A stretch of 41,420 bases of DNA, from contig NZ_LMSP01000029.1 in the NCBI RefSeq assembly GCF_001429545.1, positions 1 to 41,420 of the forward strand, written 5' to 3'. Of the stretch, positions 34,084 through 41,420 are shown in pieces. This stretch comes from Paenibacillus sp. Soil787. Its GTDB lineage: Bacteria; Bacillota; Bacilli; Paenibacillales; NBRC-103111. The notes under the pieces were generated by a model. The model saw nothing but the letters and a program-made list of their open reading frames with translations. It searched no databases and was not told the DNA's origin. Both the position numbers and the translations under genes were made by a program. Every line of letters begins with the position of its first letter. Positions within the stretch are counted from its first letter, which is position 1.

Positions 34084-35079
34084 TTACCGATTCAATCTGT
34101 AGGCTTTTGGGGATATCCCCAAGGTTTTGGAGAATTGACGTGTGAAATAGTTGCTGTCGTTAAACCCGCAATCATAGGAAATTTTCGTAATGGGGTGATG
34201 GGTGTGCTTCAACAAAACGCATGCCCGCTGCAGGCGGTACACGTATGTGTCCAAAATATCGGCTACGCCGTAGGTGGCGGGCGAATACAAAGTGAGGATC
34301 TGGTCGAAGCCTCCGTCCAGAATGTGGCCGACCCGCAGGATTAACAAGATGGTGATGACCGGAAGAATCGACGGAAGCGTAATGTGCAGCGTTTGCTTCC
34401 AGCGGTTCGCGCCGTCGATGACAGCCGCTTCGTAAAGCTGCTGATCTACTCCGGCCAAAGCGGCCAAATAGATGATCATGCCCCAGCCGACTTCTTTCCA
34501 GATAGCGGATGTGACCAGCGTAAAGCGAAACCAGGATTCGTTCCCCAGAAAATAGATCGGCTCAAACCCCAACATCTGGATAAAATAATTGACAACCCCG
34601 CTATTCGGAGATAACAGCGTAATCATAATGCCCCCCAGAACGATCCACGATAGAAAGTGAGGCAAATACGAAATCGTTTGAGCCACCTTCTTGAATAACG
34701 AAAACCGGAGTTCGTTAAACAACAGGGCCAAGATGATCGGTGCGGGAAAACCGATGACGATGTGATAAAAGCTGATCACAAGCGTATTCTTCATGATTTT
34801 CCAAAAGTCGGGGGACATGAAAAACAAATAATGAAAGTGCTTGAACCCCACCCAAGGACTGTCCCATATTCCTTTCATAATGTAAAAATCTTTAAAAGCC
34901 AGTTGAATGCCGTACATCGGGCCGTAATGAAAAACGGCATACCAGATTAGCACAGGAGCTAATAATAGAAACAAATACTTGTTCTTTTTATATAGTCTCC
35001 AGTTGTAGGCCAACCTGGATTCCGTTTTTTTGCCGGCCTCTTTGACAACACTTAGTTCAGAGGCGTTTGCCGGATTCAT
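34084..35079 (-). pseudogene. Chimera: LplB-type permease fused in frame to an AraC C-terminus
   Basis: Residues 1-about 279 are a sugar ABC permease (hydrophobic segments, EAA loop YEAAVIDGANRWKQTLHITLPSI) up to DILDTYVYR. The last about 50 residues, from LQRACVLL, are the second HTH of an AraC regulator, nearly identical to the end of the gene at 33016. The switch falls at a CTGCAG shared by both genes (about 34228-34236). The permease has lost about its last 35 residues, including the final membrane segment, and the partner YtcP permease is absent. It is almost certainly a deletion product that removed the permease end, a second permease and most of a regulator. The upstream neighbour is the matching binding protein. 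Confidence 0.85.
34139..34233. repeat. 95-base direct repeat, copy 2
   Basis: The sequence appears identical to 33071-33165. It ends exactly at the permease/AraC junction CTGCAG, so the recombination event that made the chimera happened at the edge of this homology. Confidence 0.85.
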
Positions 35080-35145
35080 GTTTTGTATCTCCTTTCAAAG
35101 TTTGAGTTGTTGTGTCCCTGGTGCTATGCCCCAAATGTAAACGAT

Positions 35146-35159
35146 TGAAAGCGCTTTTT
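35146..35159. promoter_or_regulatory. cre-like site before the permease chimera
   Basis: TGAAAGCGCTTTTT contains the AAAGCGCTTT core of a catabolite-responsive element but lacks the final CA. It is 67 bases upstream of the permease start, between the binding-protein terminator and the permease. Moderate to weak. Confidence 0.4.
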
Positions 35160-35225
35160 CCATGTCAATTTCATTCGAATTTTTTTGAATTCTTTCAAAA
35201 TCGGATGTTAATTTCTTTAGAAATG

Positions 35226-35253
35226 AAAAAAAACAGCCTGAAATCGGCTGTTT
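35226..35253 (-). terminator. Terminator after the second binding-protein gene
   Basis: On the minus strand AAACAGCC pairs with GGCTGTTT, followed by a run of eight Ts. It lies between the binding protein and the permease, so it attenuates the downstream permease relative to the binding protein. Confidence 0.8.
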
Positions 35254-35308
35254 GGGAAATATTGGGGGCGGAAATGCGCTATTCTGCCTCGCTGAGCTTC
35301 CTATTCAA

Positions 35309-36886
35309 TTATTTCTTTTGCCGCTGTGCATATACCTTGTTGGCTTCGTCCGTCAATTCTTGGCCTCCGGATTTCAGCCAATTCACCTTAAAATCGTCGA
35401 ACCCTTTATCCGTATCCGCTTTGCCGATGACGGCTTTAATCAAATAATTATCCATCAGCGTCTGCAAACTCGCCCAATATTTCGCCTTGGCGGTCAATAC
35501 GGCCGGGCCAATAACGTCTCTGAGCGGCTCATAACCGTTGTCCAGCTTCGCCTTCAGATCCAGCAATTCCTTGGTCGTGTTATATTTCACCATAGAAGTA
35601 TCAACATACACAAGCGGGTTGTAGAAGCTGCCGGCGCCGGCTTTTGAGGCCTCCGGTGTCAGCCTTGCAACGACAAAGTCACCGTTCATATCGTAGCTGA
35701 CGCCCTTCTCACCGTAAACCGTAAGCAGCCAGCCTTCCGAATTTGTTGCCACATATTCGAGAATTTGCTCAATCCTGGCCCGTTTCGCTGCATCCTTCTC
35801 AAGCTGCACGCCTAACAGTACAGGGGCTTGGCGCGCGCCGGCGGAGAAGGCATACGCTTTGCCGGCCGGCCCGATAACCGGCTTTCCCGCAATAACGTGT
35901 TGGCCCTTTTCCAATGCGGATTTCGTAATATATCCGGATTCAGCGTCAAAGCTGCTCCAACCCATGTTATCGACCATGCCGATCTTTTGGTTGGCGAATT
36001 TATCATTAAGCTGACCGTTATCCGCCGTAATGAACTCCGGATCGATAAGTCCGGCATTGAACCACTTGTTCAAAAGCTTGAGAGCCGAGCGAGTTTCTTC
36101 CGTGATGCCGCCATATACGACTTTGCCGTCGGCACCTATCTTGAACTGATACGGCGATACGCCGTAAGCCGAGAATACGGAAGAGAACATTTGGATCGGG
36201 AGCTTACCTCGGCCCGACATGCCGTACGTATCCTTCTTGCCGTTTCCGTCCGGATCGTTGTTGACGAATTTGGTGAGCACATCCTCCAGCTCCGCGAGCG
36301 TCTTCGGAGGCTCATTGTAGCCGATCTTCTTCAGCCATGCTTCATTGTAACCTGGGATCATGCCTGAATTGCCGATAGGCCATACTTTCGGAATTCCCCA
36401 GTTATTTCCATTATAGAACCCAACATTCCATGCGCCGGCGTCAATCGATTCCAGCGCTTTCGTATACTTCGGCATATTGTTTCGGATTTCATCCGGGGAA
36501 ATGCTGGCAATGATGCCCTGGTCCGCCCATGCGGCCATATCGGTTTCGTCTGCATCGATCGGGAAAATGTCGGGAATTTGTCCGGAAGCAAGCAGCACGT
36601 TAAATTTATCCTTCCATCCCTGGCGGTCGAGTTTGACGTTTTTGATTTTGACCTTGAATTTTTGCTCCAGCTGCTTCTGCACATAATTGCCTTCAGCTTC
36701 AGGAGGACTGAAGTTGTTCGCCCACGTAATCTCAATCGGATTGTCGCCGGCCTCGGGCTTCGCCGTTTCTACGGATGCCTTCGGTGTAGTCCCGCTATTG
36801 CTTTCTTTGCCGCAACCGACCGCGACGAGAGACATCGACAAGACGATGCTCATCAGACCAAGCAAAGTCTGTTTTCTTTGGTTCAT
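35309..36886 (-). CDS. Sugar-binding lipoprotein (second ABC system)
   Basis: A 525-residue extracellular solute-binding protein. The lipobox is VAVGC with Cys25, followed by a Thr/Ala/Pro-rich linker. The mature domain has the LplA-type size and composition (EITWANNFSPPEAEGNYVQKQLEQ, DETDMAAWADQGIIASI). GGGAGG precedes the ATG. It is followed by a terminator and the broken permease, so its importer is incomplete in this window. The upstream gene is a membrane AraC regulator that probably controls it, the usual Paenibacillus arrangement. The ligand is unknown; a disaccharide or oligosaccharide is expected. Confidence 0.9.
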   Translation of the reverse strand: MNQRKQTLLGLMSIVLSMSLVAVGCGKESNSGTTPKASVETAKPEAGDNPIEITWANNFSPPEAEGNYVQKQLEQKFKVKIKNVKLDRQGWKDKFNVLLASGQIPDIFPIDADETDMAAWADQGIIASISPDEIRNNMPKYTKALESIDAGAWNVGFYNGNNWGIPKVWPIGNSGMIPGYNEAWLKKIGYNEPPKTLAELEDVLTKFVNNDPDGNGKKDTYGMSGRGKLPIQMFSSVFSAYGVSPYQFKIGADGKVVYGGITEETRSALKLLNKWFNAGLIDPEFITADNGQLNDKFANQKIGMVDNMGWSSFDAESGYITKSALEKGQHVIAGKPVIGPAGKAYAFSAGARQAPVLLGVQLEKDAAKRARIEQILEYVATNSEGWLLTVYGEKGVSYDMNGDFVVARLTPEASKAGAGSFYNPLVYVDTSMVKYNTTKELLDLKAKLDNGYEPLRDVIGPAVLTAKAKYWASLQTLMDNYLIKAVIGKADTDKGFDDFKVNWLKSGGQELTDEANKVYAQRQKK

Positions 36887-36928
36887 TGTTTTGTCCTCCC
36901 TTTTAATTTCTTTATTTAGAAATGGAAG

Positions 36929-36951
36929 AAACAGCCGTTAAAAGGCTGTTT
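36929..36951 (-). terminator. Hairpin after the membrane AraC gene
   Basis: AAACAGCC (36929-36936) pairs with GGCTGTTT (36944-36951), the same stem sequence as at 35226. The minus-strand T-run is short (TTTCTT). It separates the regulator from the binding-protein gene. Confidence 0.6.
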
Positions 36952-36965
36952 AAGGAAAAAACCCG

Positions 36966-39176
36966 CTAGTTGGTCGCACTCGCCGTTGGTTTCGTTTGTC
37001 TGTACTGAACCGGAGTAATGCCAAAACGCGCTTTGAATTTAACATGGAAATATTGCAGGTTACGATATCCGACAAGTGCAGCGATTTCCGTAACGGACAA
37101 CTTATCGTCCTCCCGCAGCAAGCAGGCAGCTTTTTCGAGTCTGATTCGGGTCACGTATTCGGTAAACGATTCGTTCATCACTTCGCCGAACAAGGTGGAA
37201 ATGTAGGCAGGAGCGAGCGAAGCAACTTCGGAAAGAACGTTGAGAGAAAGCTCTTCGTGCAAATGCTCATCGATATAGGCTTTCAGCTTGAAAATGACTT
37301 CCGCTTGCTTATGCTTGACTGAATCCCGCACATGAACCCCAATCCGTTCGGAAAGTCTGCGAATCGATGCCATCGTGTCTGCCAGCGTATCTTTCTTCAG
37401 TTCGTCAAACAGATTAGAAGGAGGAACGATTTGCTGCAGCCCCAACTCAATGATCGTTTCGTACAGTGCGGAAACGAGCTGAAGAAGCGCGAGTTCCACC
37501 GATTCAAGCTGCATATTCCGTTCCATCAGAATCGCAGCGAATTCATCGATAAATAGATTAGCGCCCTCTACATCCCCGGCCTTAAGCGTATTCTGAAATG
37601 TAGCCAGAGGAATCAGTGGCGGCTTCGGATCAAAAGCGGAAATTTTCGAATGAAGAATGATTGCTTCAGGACCGTACATAAAGCGATATCGATACGCTTG
37701 ATGAGCGACTCGATAGGAAAGAGGAATTTTTTCGGGCGATACGACCGAAGTGCCGATACCCGCTCCGAATCGAAGCTCTCCCCGTACTTCGTCCTTGATT
37801 TTGTCCAATTCCGCTGCTACTATATCATCATCCATCTCGGTGCGTGAATCCAGGAAGTAAATAATGGCCACTTCCTGCGAATTCAAGCAAACAACCTCGT
37901 ATGGCACGGTGCGATCGAATTGCTCGTATCGCATCTTTAGCTTCTCGCTATCGCCTTCGATGAGTTGGGCATGTACCACCTGATAGCGGCATTCCTGTTG
38001 CAGGCCATCCACATGCACTAGACCGAGACTGGCGCCCAACACCAGGTTTTTCATCTCATTCTTTTTGGCCTGAGATTCCAAACTCACGATTTTTTGTCCC
38101 ATGAAGTGGAGCGCACTGCCGATAATCATATATTCATTCGCATGGCCTGGGTTCAGACCCGGTTGATACAGGTTGCGAACATGTTGGATCAGCTTTTTCA
38201 TCGGGAGATAGAAACGTTTGGAAATGAGGTAGGAAACCGCAAGCCCGAACACGAGTACAAGACAGCAGGCTACGAAAATTTTGGTTTTCATTCGTTTTGA
38301 ATCCAGCACAAATGAATTCATCGGCCGAACTATCGCATAGGTCCAACCAAGTTCCGACTTCGAGCCGGCGAGATGCGATAATACGATGGTACCGCGCACA
38401 CTGTCGCTGATCTTTGAGACGGTCTTGCCGGATCCGATGGCTTGCTGAAGCAGCCCGACTTCTTCCGGATTCTCCCCGGCTGTTTGCAGGAGTACATTCC
38501 CGTTCGCATCGAATATATAGAACCTCTCGAATGAGGAGGTAATGATTTTAGCTACAGCCTGCTTCAGGTACTCCAGATCGACGTCAACATAAAGGTATCC
38601 TTTCGGCGAAGAGCTGCCAATCCCATATGGGAGCTTAACGACATACGTCATCACTTGTTTTCCGTCCGGCAATGTGCGGATCATCCACCGGTTCGGAGCA
38701 ATTTGCGAAAGCTGCCCTATAAAACCGAAGTCCTTGGAGTTTTCAGGATTTTCAAAGAAAAGATCGCTGTTTACGACATAATTTCCTTTATGAAAATACA
38801 CGGTTATATTGGAAGCGCCTTCAGATGTTTTCCTAAAACTGTCAAGATCTTGTTGCAAGGATAGAATAAGATCAAGGTTTCCTACCCATTCATTATCCAG
38901 CAAATAATTTAAATTAGAGTTGTTCCGAGTGAAAATGGTGGGTATGACCTTATTTCGTAGATTGTCTTCGTATTTTTGCAGCAAGCTCCGTTCCACATAA
39001 TCCTTAGCCGTAACGAGACGGCTTTGGCTATCCCTGGCGATTTCGTTCACCATCATCTGATTGGCCTGCGTGTACAGGTAGCCCCCCGCAAGTCCGAGCA
39101 GCACGACAGCTAATGCCGTATGCGATAAGATGAGGCGGTTAAAAAAGGTATCTCTATAAAAAGACAAGAATTTCAT
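36966..39176 (-). CDS. Membrane-bound AraC-family transcription regulator
   Basis: A 736-residue one-component regulator. TM1 is about 17-37, an extracytoplasmic Cache-like sensor is about 38-298 (SNITVYFHKGNYVVNS, KGYLYVDVDLEYLKQ), and TM2 is about 300-319. A cytoplasmic linker with a degenerate GGDEF-like or YesN-type region follows (about 370-520). The AraC HTH is about 637-736 (EELSLNVLSEVASLAPAYISTLF, LSVTEIAALVGYRNLQYFHVKFKARFG). The start at 39176 is chosen because GGGAGG lies 6 bases upstream; the frame from 39338 adds non-homologous sequence. Such proteins sense extracellular carbohydrate, or a lipoprotein-ligand complex, and directly regulate adjacent transport genes, here probably the binding protein at 35309. 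Confidence 0.88.
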   Translation of the reverse strand: MKFLSFYRDTFFNRLILSHTALAVVLLGLAGGYLYTQANQMMVNEIARDSQSRLVTAKDYVERSLLQKYEDNLRNKVIPTIFTRNNSNLNYLLDNEWVGNLDLILSLQQDLDSFRKTSEGASNITVYFHKGNYVVNSDLFFENPENSKDFGFIGQLSQIAPNRWMIRTLPDGKQVMTYVVKLPYGIGSSSPKGYLYVDVDLEYLKQAVAKIITSSFERFYIFDANGNVLLQTAGENPEEVGLLQQAIGSGKTVSKISDSVRGTIVLSHLAGSKSELGWTYAIVRPMNSFVLDSKRMKTKIFVACCLVLVFGLAVSYLISKRFYLPMKKLIQHVRNLYQPGLNPGHANEYMIIGSALHFMGQKIVSLESQAKKNEMKNLVLGASLGLVHVDGLQQECRYQVVHAQLIEGDSEKLKMRYEQFDRTVPYEVVCLNSQEVAIIYFLDSRTEMDDDIVAAELDKIKDEVRGELRFGAGIGTSVVSPEKIPLSYRVAHQAYRYRFMYGPEAIILHSKISAFDPKPPLIPLATFQNTLKAGDVEGANLFIDEFAAILMERNMQLESVELALLQLVSALYETIIELGLQQIVPPSNLFDELKKDTLADTMASIRRLSERIGVHVRDSVKHKQAEVIFKLKAYIDEHLHEELSLNVLSEVASLAPAYISTLFGEVMNESFTEYVTRIRLEKAACLLREDDKLSVTEIAALVGYRNLQYFHVKFKARFGITPVQYRQTKPTASATN

Positions 39177-39307
39177 GAGTATCCTCCCGCACAGTCCTTG
39201 ATACCGTACAACTTCTGAATGTTTCTCTTCCATTGACCTCGGGTAAAACCAATATACCAATCTTTTGCTTGATTTGCCAGAGGTTCGTAGATTGCAAGTG
39301 TTGGAAC

Positions 39308-39464
39308 TGTTGGGTGACAAATATGTTTTGAAGTGCAAGAAACCAGCAAATTTAAGGGTTTGCTGGTTTTTTCCGTATAAATAAAATACAAATAAAGTTT
39401 TGAAGTGGTTGTTATGATCAAAAAGGCTGAATTACAAATAAGTTTTGAAGTACTTCTTACAAAC
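39308..39464. mobile_element. Solo Tn7-like transposon end with three repeats
   Basis: It begins TGTTGGGTGACA (39308). It carries three same-direction copies of ACAAATA(A/T)GTTTTGAAGT: 39317-39335, 39388-39407 and 39434-39452. The TGT terminus plus several dispersed about 20-base repeats is the pattern of TnsB-binding ends in Tn7-like and CRISPR-associated transposons. A hairpin with T-run (39340-39372, AAACCAGCAAA / TTTGCTGGTTT) sits between repeats 1 and 2. No transposase gene or opposite end was found; a broken GH13 gene follows directly. Confidence 0.5.
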
Positions 39465-39475
39465 CATTGCCTACT

Positions 39476-39591
39476 GTACTCCTTTAAATAGTCGAGTTTG
39501 GAAATGATACCTTGCAAATCGCCGATTCCATCCCCATTGCTAGCGGGCAGATTTGATAAGCTACTGCCTCTTTCCACCAAACTTTATTCAC
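39476..39591 (-). pseudogene. GH13 alpha-glucosidase 5' fragment
   Basis: From GTG 39591 (AAGGAG about 10 bases upstream) the frame reads MNKVWWKEAVAYQICP. After a small deletion and frame change it continues SNGDGIGDLQGIISKLDYLKEY, the diagnostic N-terminus of oligo-1,6-glucosidase/alpha-glucosidase GH13 proteins (normally ...YQIYPRSFMDSNGDGIGDLQG). Only about 38 residues remain before the transposon-end repeats. It lies 18 bases after the GH32 gene, so GH32 and GH13 were one sucrose/oligosaccharide operon. Confidence 0.75.
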
Positions 39592-39609
39592 TGGATGCGG
39601 CTCCTTCCA

Positions 39610-40873
39610 CTATTCCCACACTTTTTTCAAATCCCATTTATACAACCGGATGATCTTAACGTTGCCCTCAGCAAAAAAGCAAATCCCCGTCGATGTTTCA
39701 CCCGGGTATATCCGCGCCGTCATCACTTTAGCTCCGTCTTGCAAGAACACTTCAACAGAAGACCGGTCCACAAAAATGCGAAGCTGCAAAATACCGTTAA
39801 CCAACTCAACTGGCGCTTTCCGAACTCCGCCTGGCCCTTTCCCGGACTTGTTGCGATCCAGCGTTACTGCATTTTCGTCTCGTTTGAAGTTCAGAACCGT
39901 CTGCTCATCCTTAGCTTCATTGACTCTCAATTTGATTCCCGCGCTGACAGCCTCCGTCATATCCATCCATACTTCCATCTCATAACAATCGCCAGCTATC
40001 CCGTCTAAAGATGTTTCTCCGGATACCTTGACATTTTCATAGGCTGTGACACCGCCTCGAAGTCTCGAGAGCTCCTGGATCGGACGGCAGCAGCATGTAT
40101 CCGGCTTGATGCAAATTATGATATTTATCCTCTTCGGGCTTCATTCCCTGCGGCGACAACACAAGCACGTCATGTCCATCCAGCGAAAATAGATCTGGAC
40201 ATTCCCACATATATCCGCGATTATCGCCTTGATTTACCTTGGCCGGCACACCGATAAATTCCCAGTTAAACATATCATTAAATCGATAAAGCAGAACCTG
40301 GCCCAAGTGCTCCTTCGTTCGGGACCCGAGAACACAGTAATAGTAACCACCGTGTTTCCATACTTTCGGATCACGGAAATGATGGGGATGGATGTCCCCT
40401 TCCGGCGCCCTGTCGATCACCGGATTGCATGGCCATATATCAAATGTAATGCCATCCAGGCTGATAGCCAGACATTGGACCTGCTTAAAGTCGGTATCCC
40501 GGTTGGTTCCTGTCCAACGGTTTCCGGTATACATCAAATACAACATTCCGTCCTTTTCGATGGCACTACCCGAGAAACAACCATCGCGGTCATATTCTTC
40601 CGAAGGAGCCAATGCGATCGGCAATTCAGTCCAGTGCACCAAATCGACACTTTTGACATGCCCCCAGTGCATATCGTCCCAATACGGCGAGTATGGATGA
40701 TGCTGGTAAAAAAGATGATATTCCCCTTTATAAAAACAGAATCCGTTCGGGTCGTTCATCCAATTGACCGGTGGAGAAACATGGTACTGAGGCCTCCAAT
40801 AATCCTTAGCTGCCCGCTCTTTCCCTTCCTTGTTCGTCCGTGTAGCTCTTTCCACCTTTGATTGATGTGTCAT
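39610..40873 (-). pseudogene. GH32 sucrase/fructanase with internal deletion
   Basis: The N-terminal part (40037-40873) has the GH32 nucleophile motif WMNDPNG, SGSAI, FRDPKVW and acid/base WECPDLF, up to HNLHQAGYML. The sequence then jumps, near 40100, to RPIQELSRLRGGVTAYENVKV in another frame. This continues (39610-39978) as the GH32 C-terminal beta-sandwich with LRIFVDRSSVEVF. Roughly 100-130 residues of the propeller are missing and the frame is broken, so the enzyme should be inactive. The start ATG 40873 is preceded by AAGGAG lying inside the end of a permease gene. GH32 enzymes hydrolyse sucrose, sucrose-6-phosphate or fructans; no signal peptide suggests intracellular action. Confidence 0.85.
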
Positions 40874-40874
40874 A

Positions 40875-41006
40875 TTATTTGATCGCTCCTTGCATAACTC
40901 CCTTGATGATATACCGTTGTCCGAACAAATAAGCAATCAGAATGGGCAAGATGGTGAGCAGGATTGCGGGAATCAGAAGCTCCCAGTTGTTCATGTAAGT
41001 TCCGTC
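40875..41006 (-). pseudogene. ABC sugar permease (YtcP type), C-terminal fragment
   Basis: About 43 residues: DGTYMNNWELLIPAILLTIL then a hydrophobic run ending GQRYIIKGVMQGAIK and a stop at 40875. This is the conserved last membrane segment and tail of YtcP-type sugar permeases. An in-frame stop just upstream (near 41007) marks the break. The stop is 1 base from the GH32 start, so transporter and GH32 genes were translationally coupled. Confidence 0.7.
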
Positions 41007-41009
41007 TCA

Positions 41010-41165
41010 TATTTGGAGTGCAGATCGATACCTTTCAGGATCTCTTAACAGGTCTTCATATTGGGTGAACCGACACGACTTCGGAACGTCAAACTCGTCC
41101 CCTTTGGCGTGAAGGGCTCTTTCATTAGAATCGCAAATCGCCCAGAGTTCCGCATCCCCGCTGTT
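41010..41165 (-). pseudogene. Gfo/Idh/MocA oxidoreductase internal fragment
   Basis: Minus-strand reading gives DAELWAICDSNERALHAKGD then EFDVPKSCRFTQYEDLLRDPE. This matches the second strand and helix of the Gfo/Idh Rossmann domain (the AELVAVCD...YEELLxDP pattern). The GxGxxG start and the rest of the protein are absent on both sides. The fragment is short, so moderate confidence. Confidence 0.55.
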
Positions 41166-41174
41166 CAAAAATTA

Positions 41175-41341
41175 TCATGAATTAGAGCTTTGCACCACAA
41201 CCGCTGTGTTTGACGATGCCTGCAAGAGAGCCGATGCGTCATACTGGATCTGGGATGGGGTGCACCCGACGGCGGCAGGCCACGAACTGATCGCACGGCA
41301 GTGGTTAGCCGTCGTACAGGAGAGTCATTTGGCCATCCTTT
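41175..41341 (+). pseudogene. SGNH/GDSL hydrolase C-terminal fragment
   Basis: Plus-strand reading ends VFDDACKRADASYWIWDGVH, then PTAAGHELIARQWLAVV and a stop at 41341. DGVHPTAAGH is block V of SGNH/GDSL esterases, carrying the catalytic Asp and His. The N-terminal part with the GDS serine is missing, and the junction upstream lies near 41170. Members deacetylate or hydrolyse esters on plant polysaccharides. Confidence 0.7.
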
Positions 41342-41378
41342 GACGTTTATGATCCTGTCAACGCCATTGCCCGAGGAG

Positions 41379-41403
41379 CCATCGCTACTGATTTCAGCGA
41401 TGG
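41379..41403. terminator. Hairpin after the SGNH fragment
   Basis: CCATCGCT (41379-41386) pairs with AGCGATGG (41396-41403). It lies 38 bases after the stop, in terminator position, but no T-run follows within the visible sequence. Confidence 0.4.
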
Positions 41404-41420
41404 AGCACTTCGCGATAATC

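Noticed and set aside
39173..39580. 135-codon minus-strand frame across the transposon end
   Set aside because: Its first 30 residues are out-of-frame/in-frame GH13 remnant and the rest is repeat and leader DNA, so it is not a single gene.

Overview
The window looks like chromosomal DNA from a Paenibacillus-type Firmicute. This is inferred from strong AGGAGG-type ribosome binding sites, LplB/YtcP-type sugar transporters, membrane-bound AraC regulators, an SLH-anchored cohesin protein and short palindromic intergenic repeats. No rRNA or tRNA was found.

Left part (1-12.6 kb) is ordinary and mostly intact. It holds a YfbR-like 5'-deoxynucleotidase, a polysaccharide deacetylase, class I fumarase, and a PhoR/PhoP-like two-component pair with a Pho-box array directly before the regulator. 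A MerR-methyltransferase fusion and a Gfo/Idh/MocA oxidoreductase follow, then a GntR/LacI-type regulator, GH51 arabinofuranosidase and small Cys-rich protein operon.

At 12.6-15.0 kb lies an AT-rich Tn7-like remnant: a TniQ/TnsD-type targeting gene that ends inside a broken GH36 alpha-galactosidase.

The region from 15.8 to 33 kb is a plant-polysaccharide utilisation locus. It contains GH43 and frameshifted GH3 (with CBM6), a complete sugar ABC transporter, a divergent AraC regulator, and a secreted GH5 endoglucanase carrying CBM_X2, CBM46, cohesin and dockerin modules. Next to it is a cohesin-linker-SLH cell-surface protein. The last two read as a two-gene mini-cellulosome. Three transcription units (GH43-GH3, transporter, GH5-scaffoldin) share an almost identical promoter motif with fixed spacing to the -10 box, so they are probably one regulon. 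Inferred flow: surface hydrolysis by anchored GH5, import of oligosaccharides by the ABC system, and cytoplasmic trimming by GH43/GH3 (and GH42/GH51).

The right part (24.3-25.4 kb and 31.2-41.4 kb) is a mosaic of broken genes: GH42 fused to a second GH5, an ABC permease fused to an AraC tail, a GH32 with an internal deletion, and a GH13 start cut by a Tn7-like end. There are also fragments of a permease, a Gfo/Idh enzyme and an SGNH hydrolase, an IS605-like omega-RNA end and a group II intron 5' part. Several single-base frameshifts also occur. Gene decay through recombination and sequence or assembly error are both possible and cannot be separated here.
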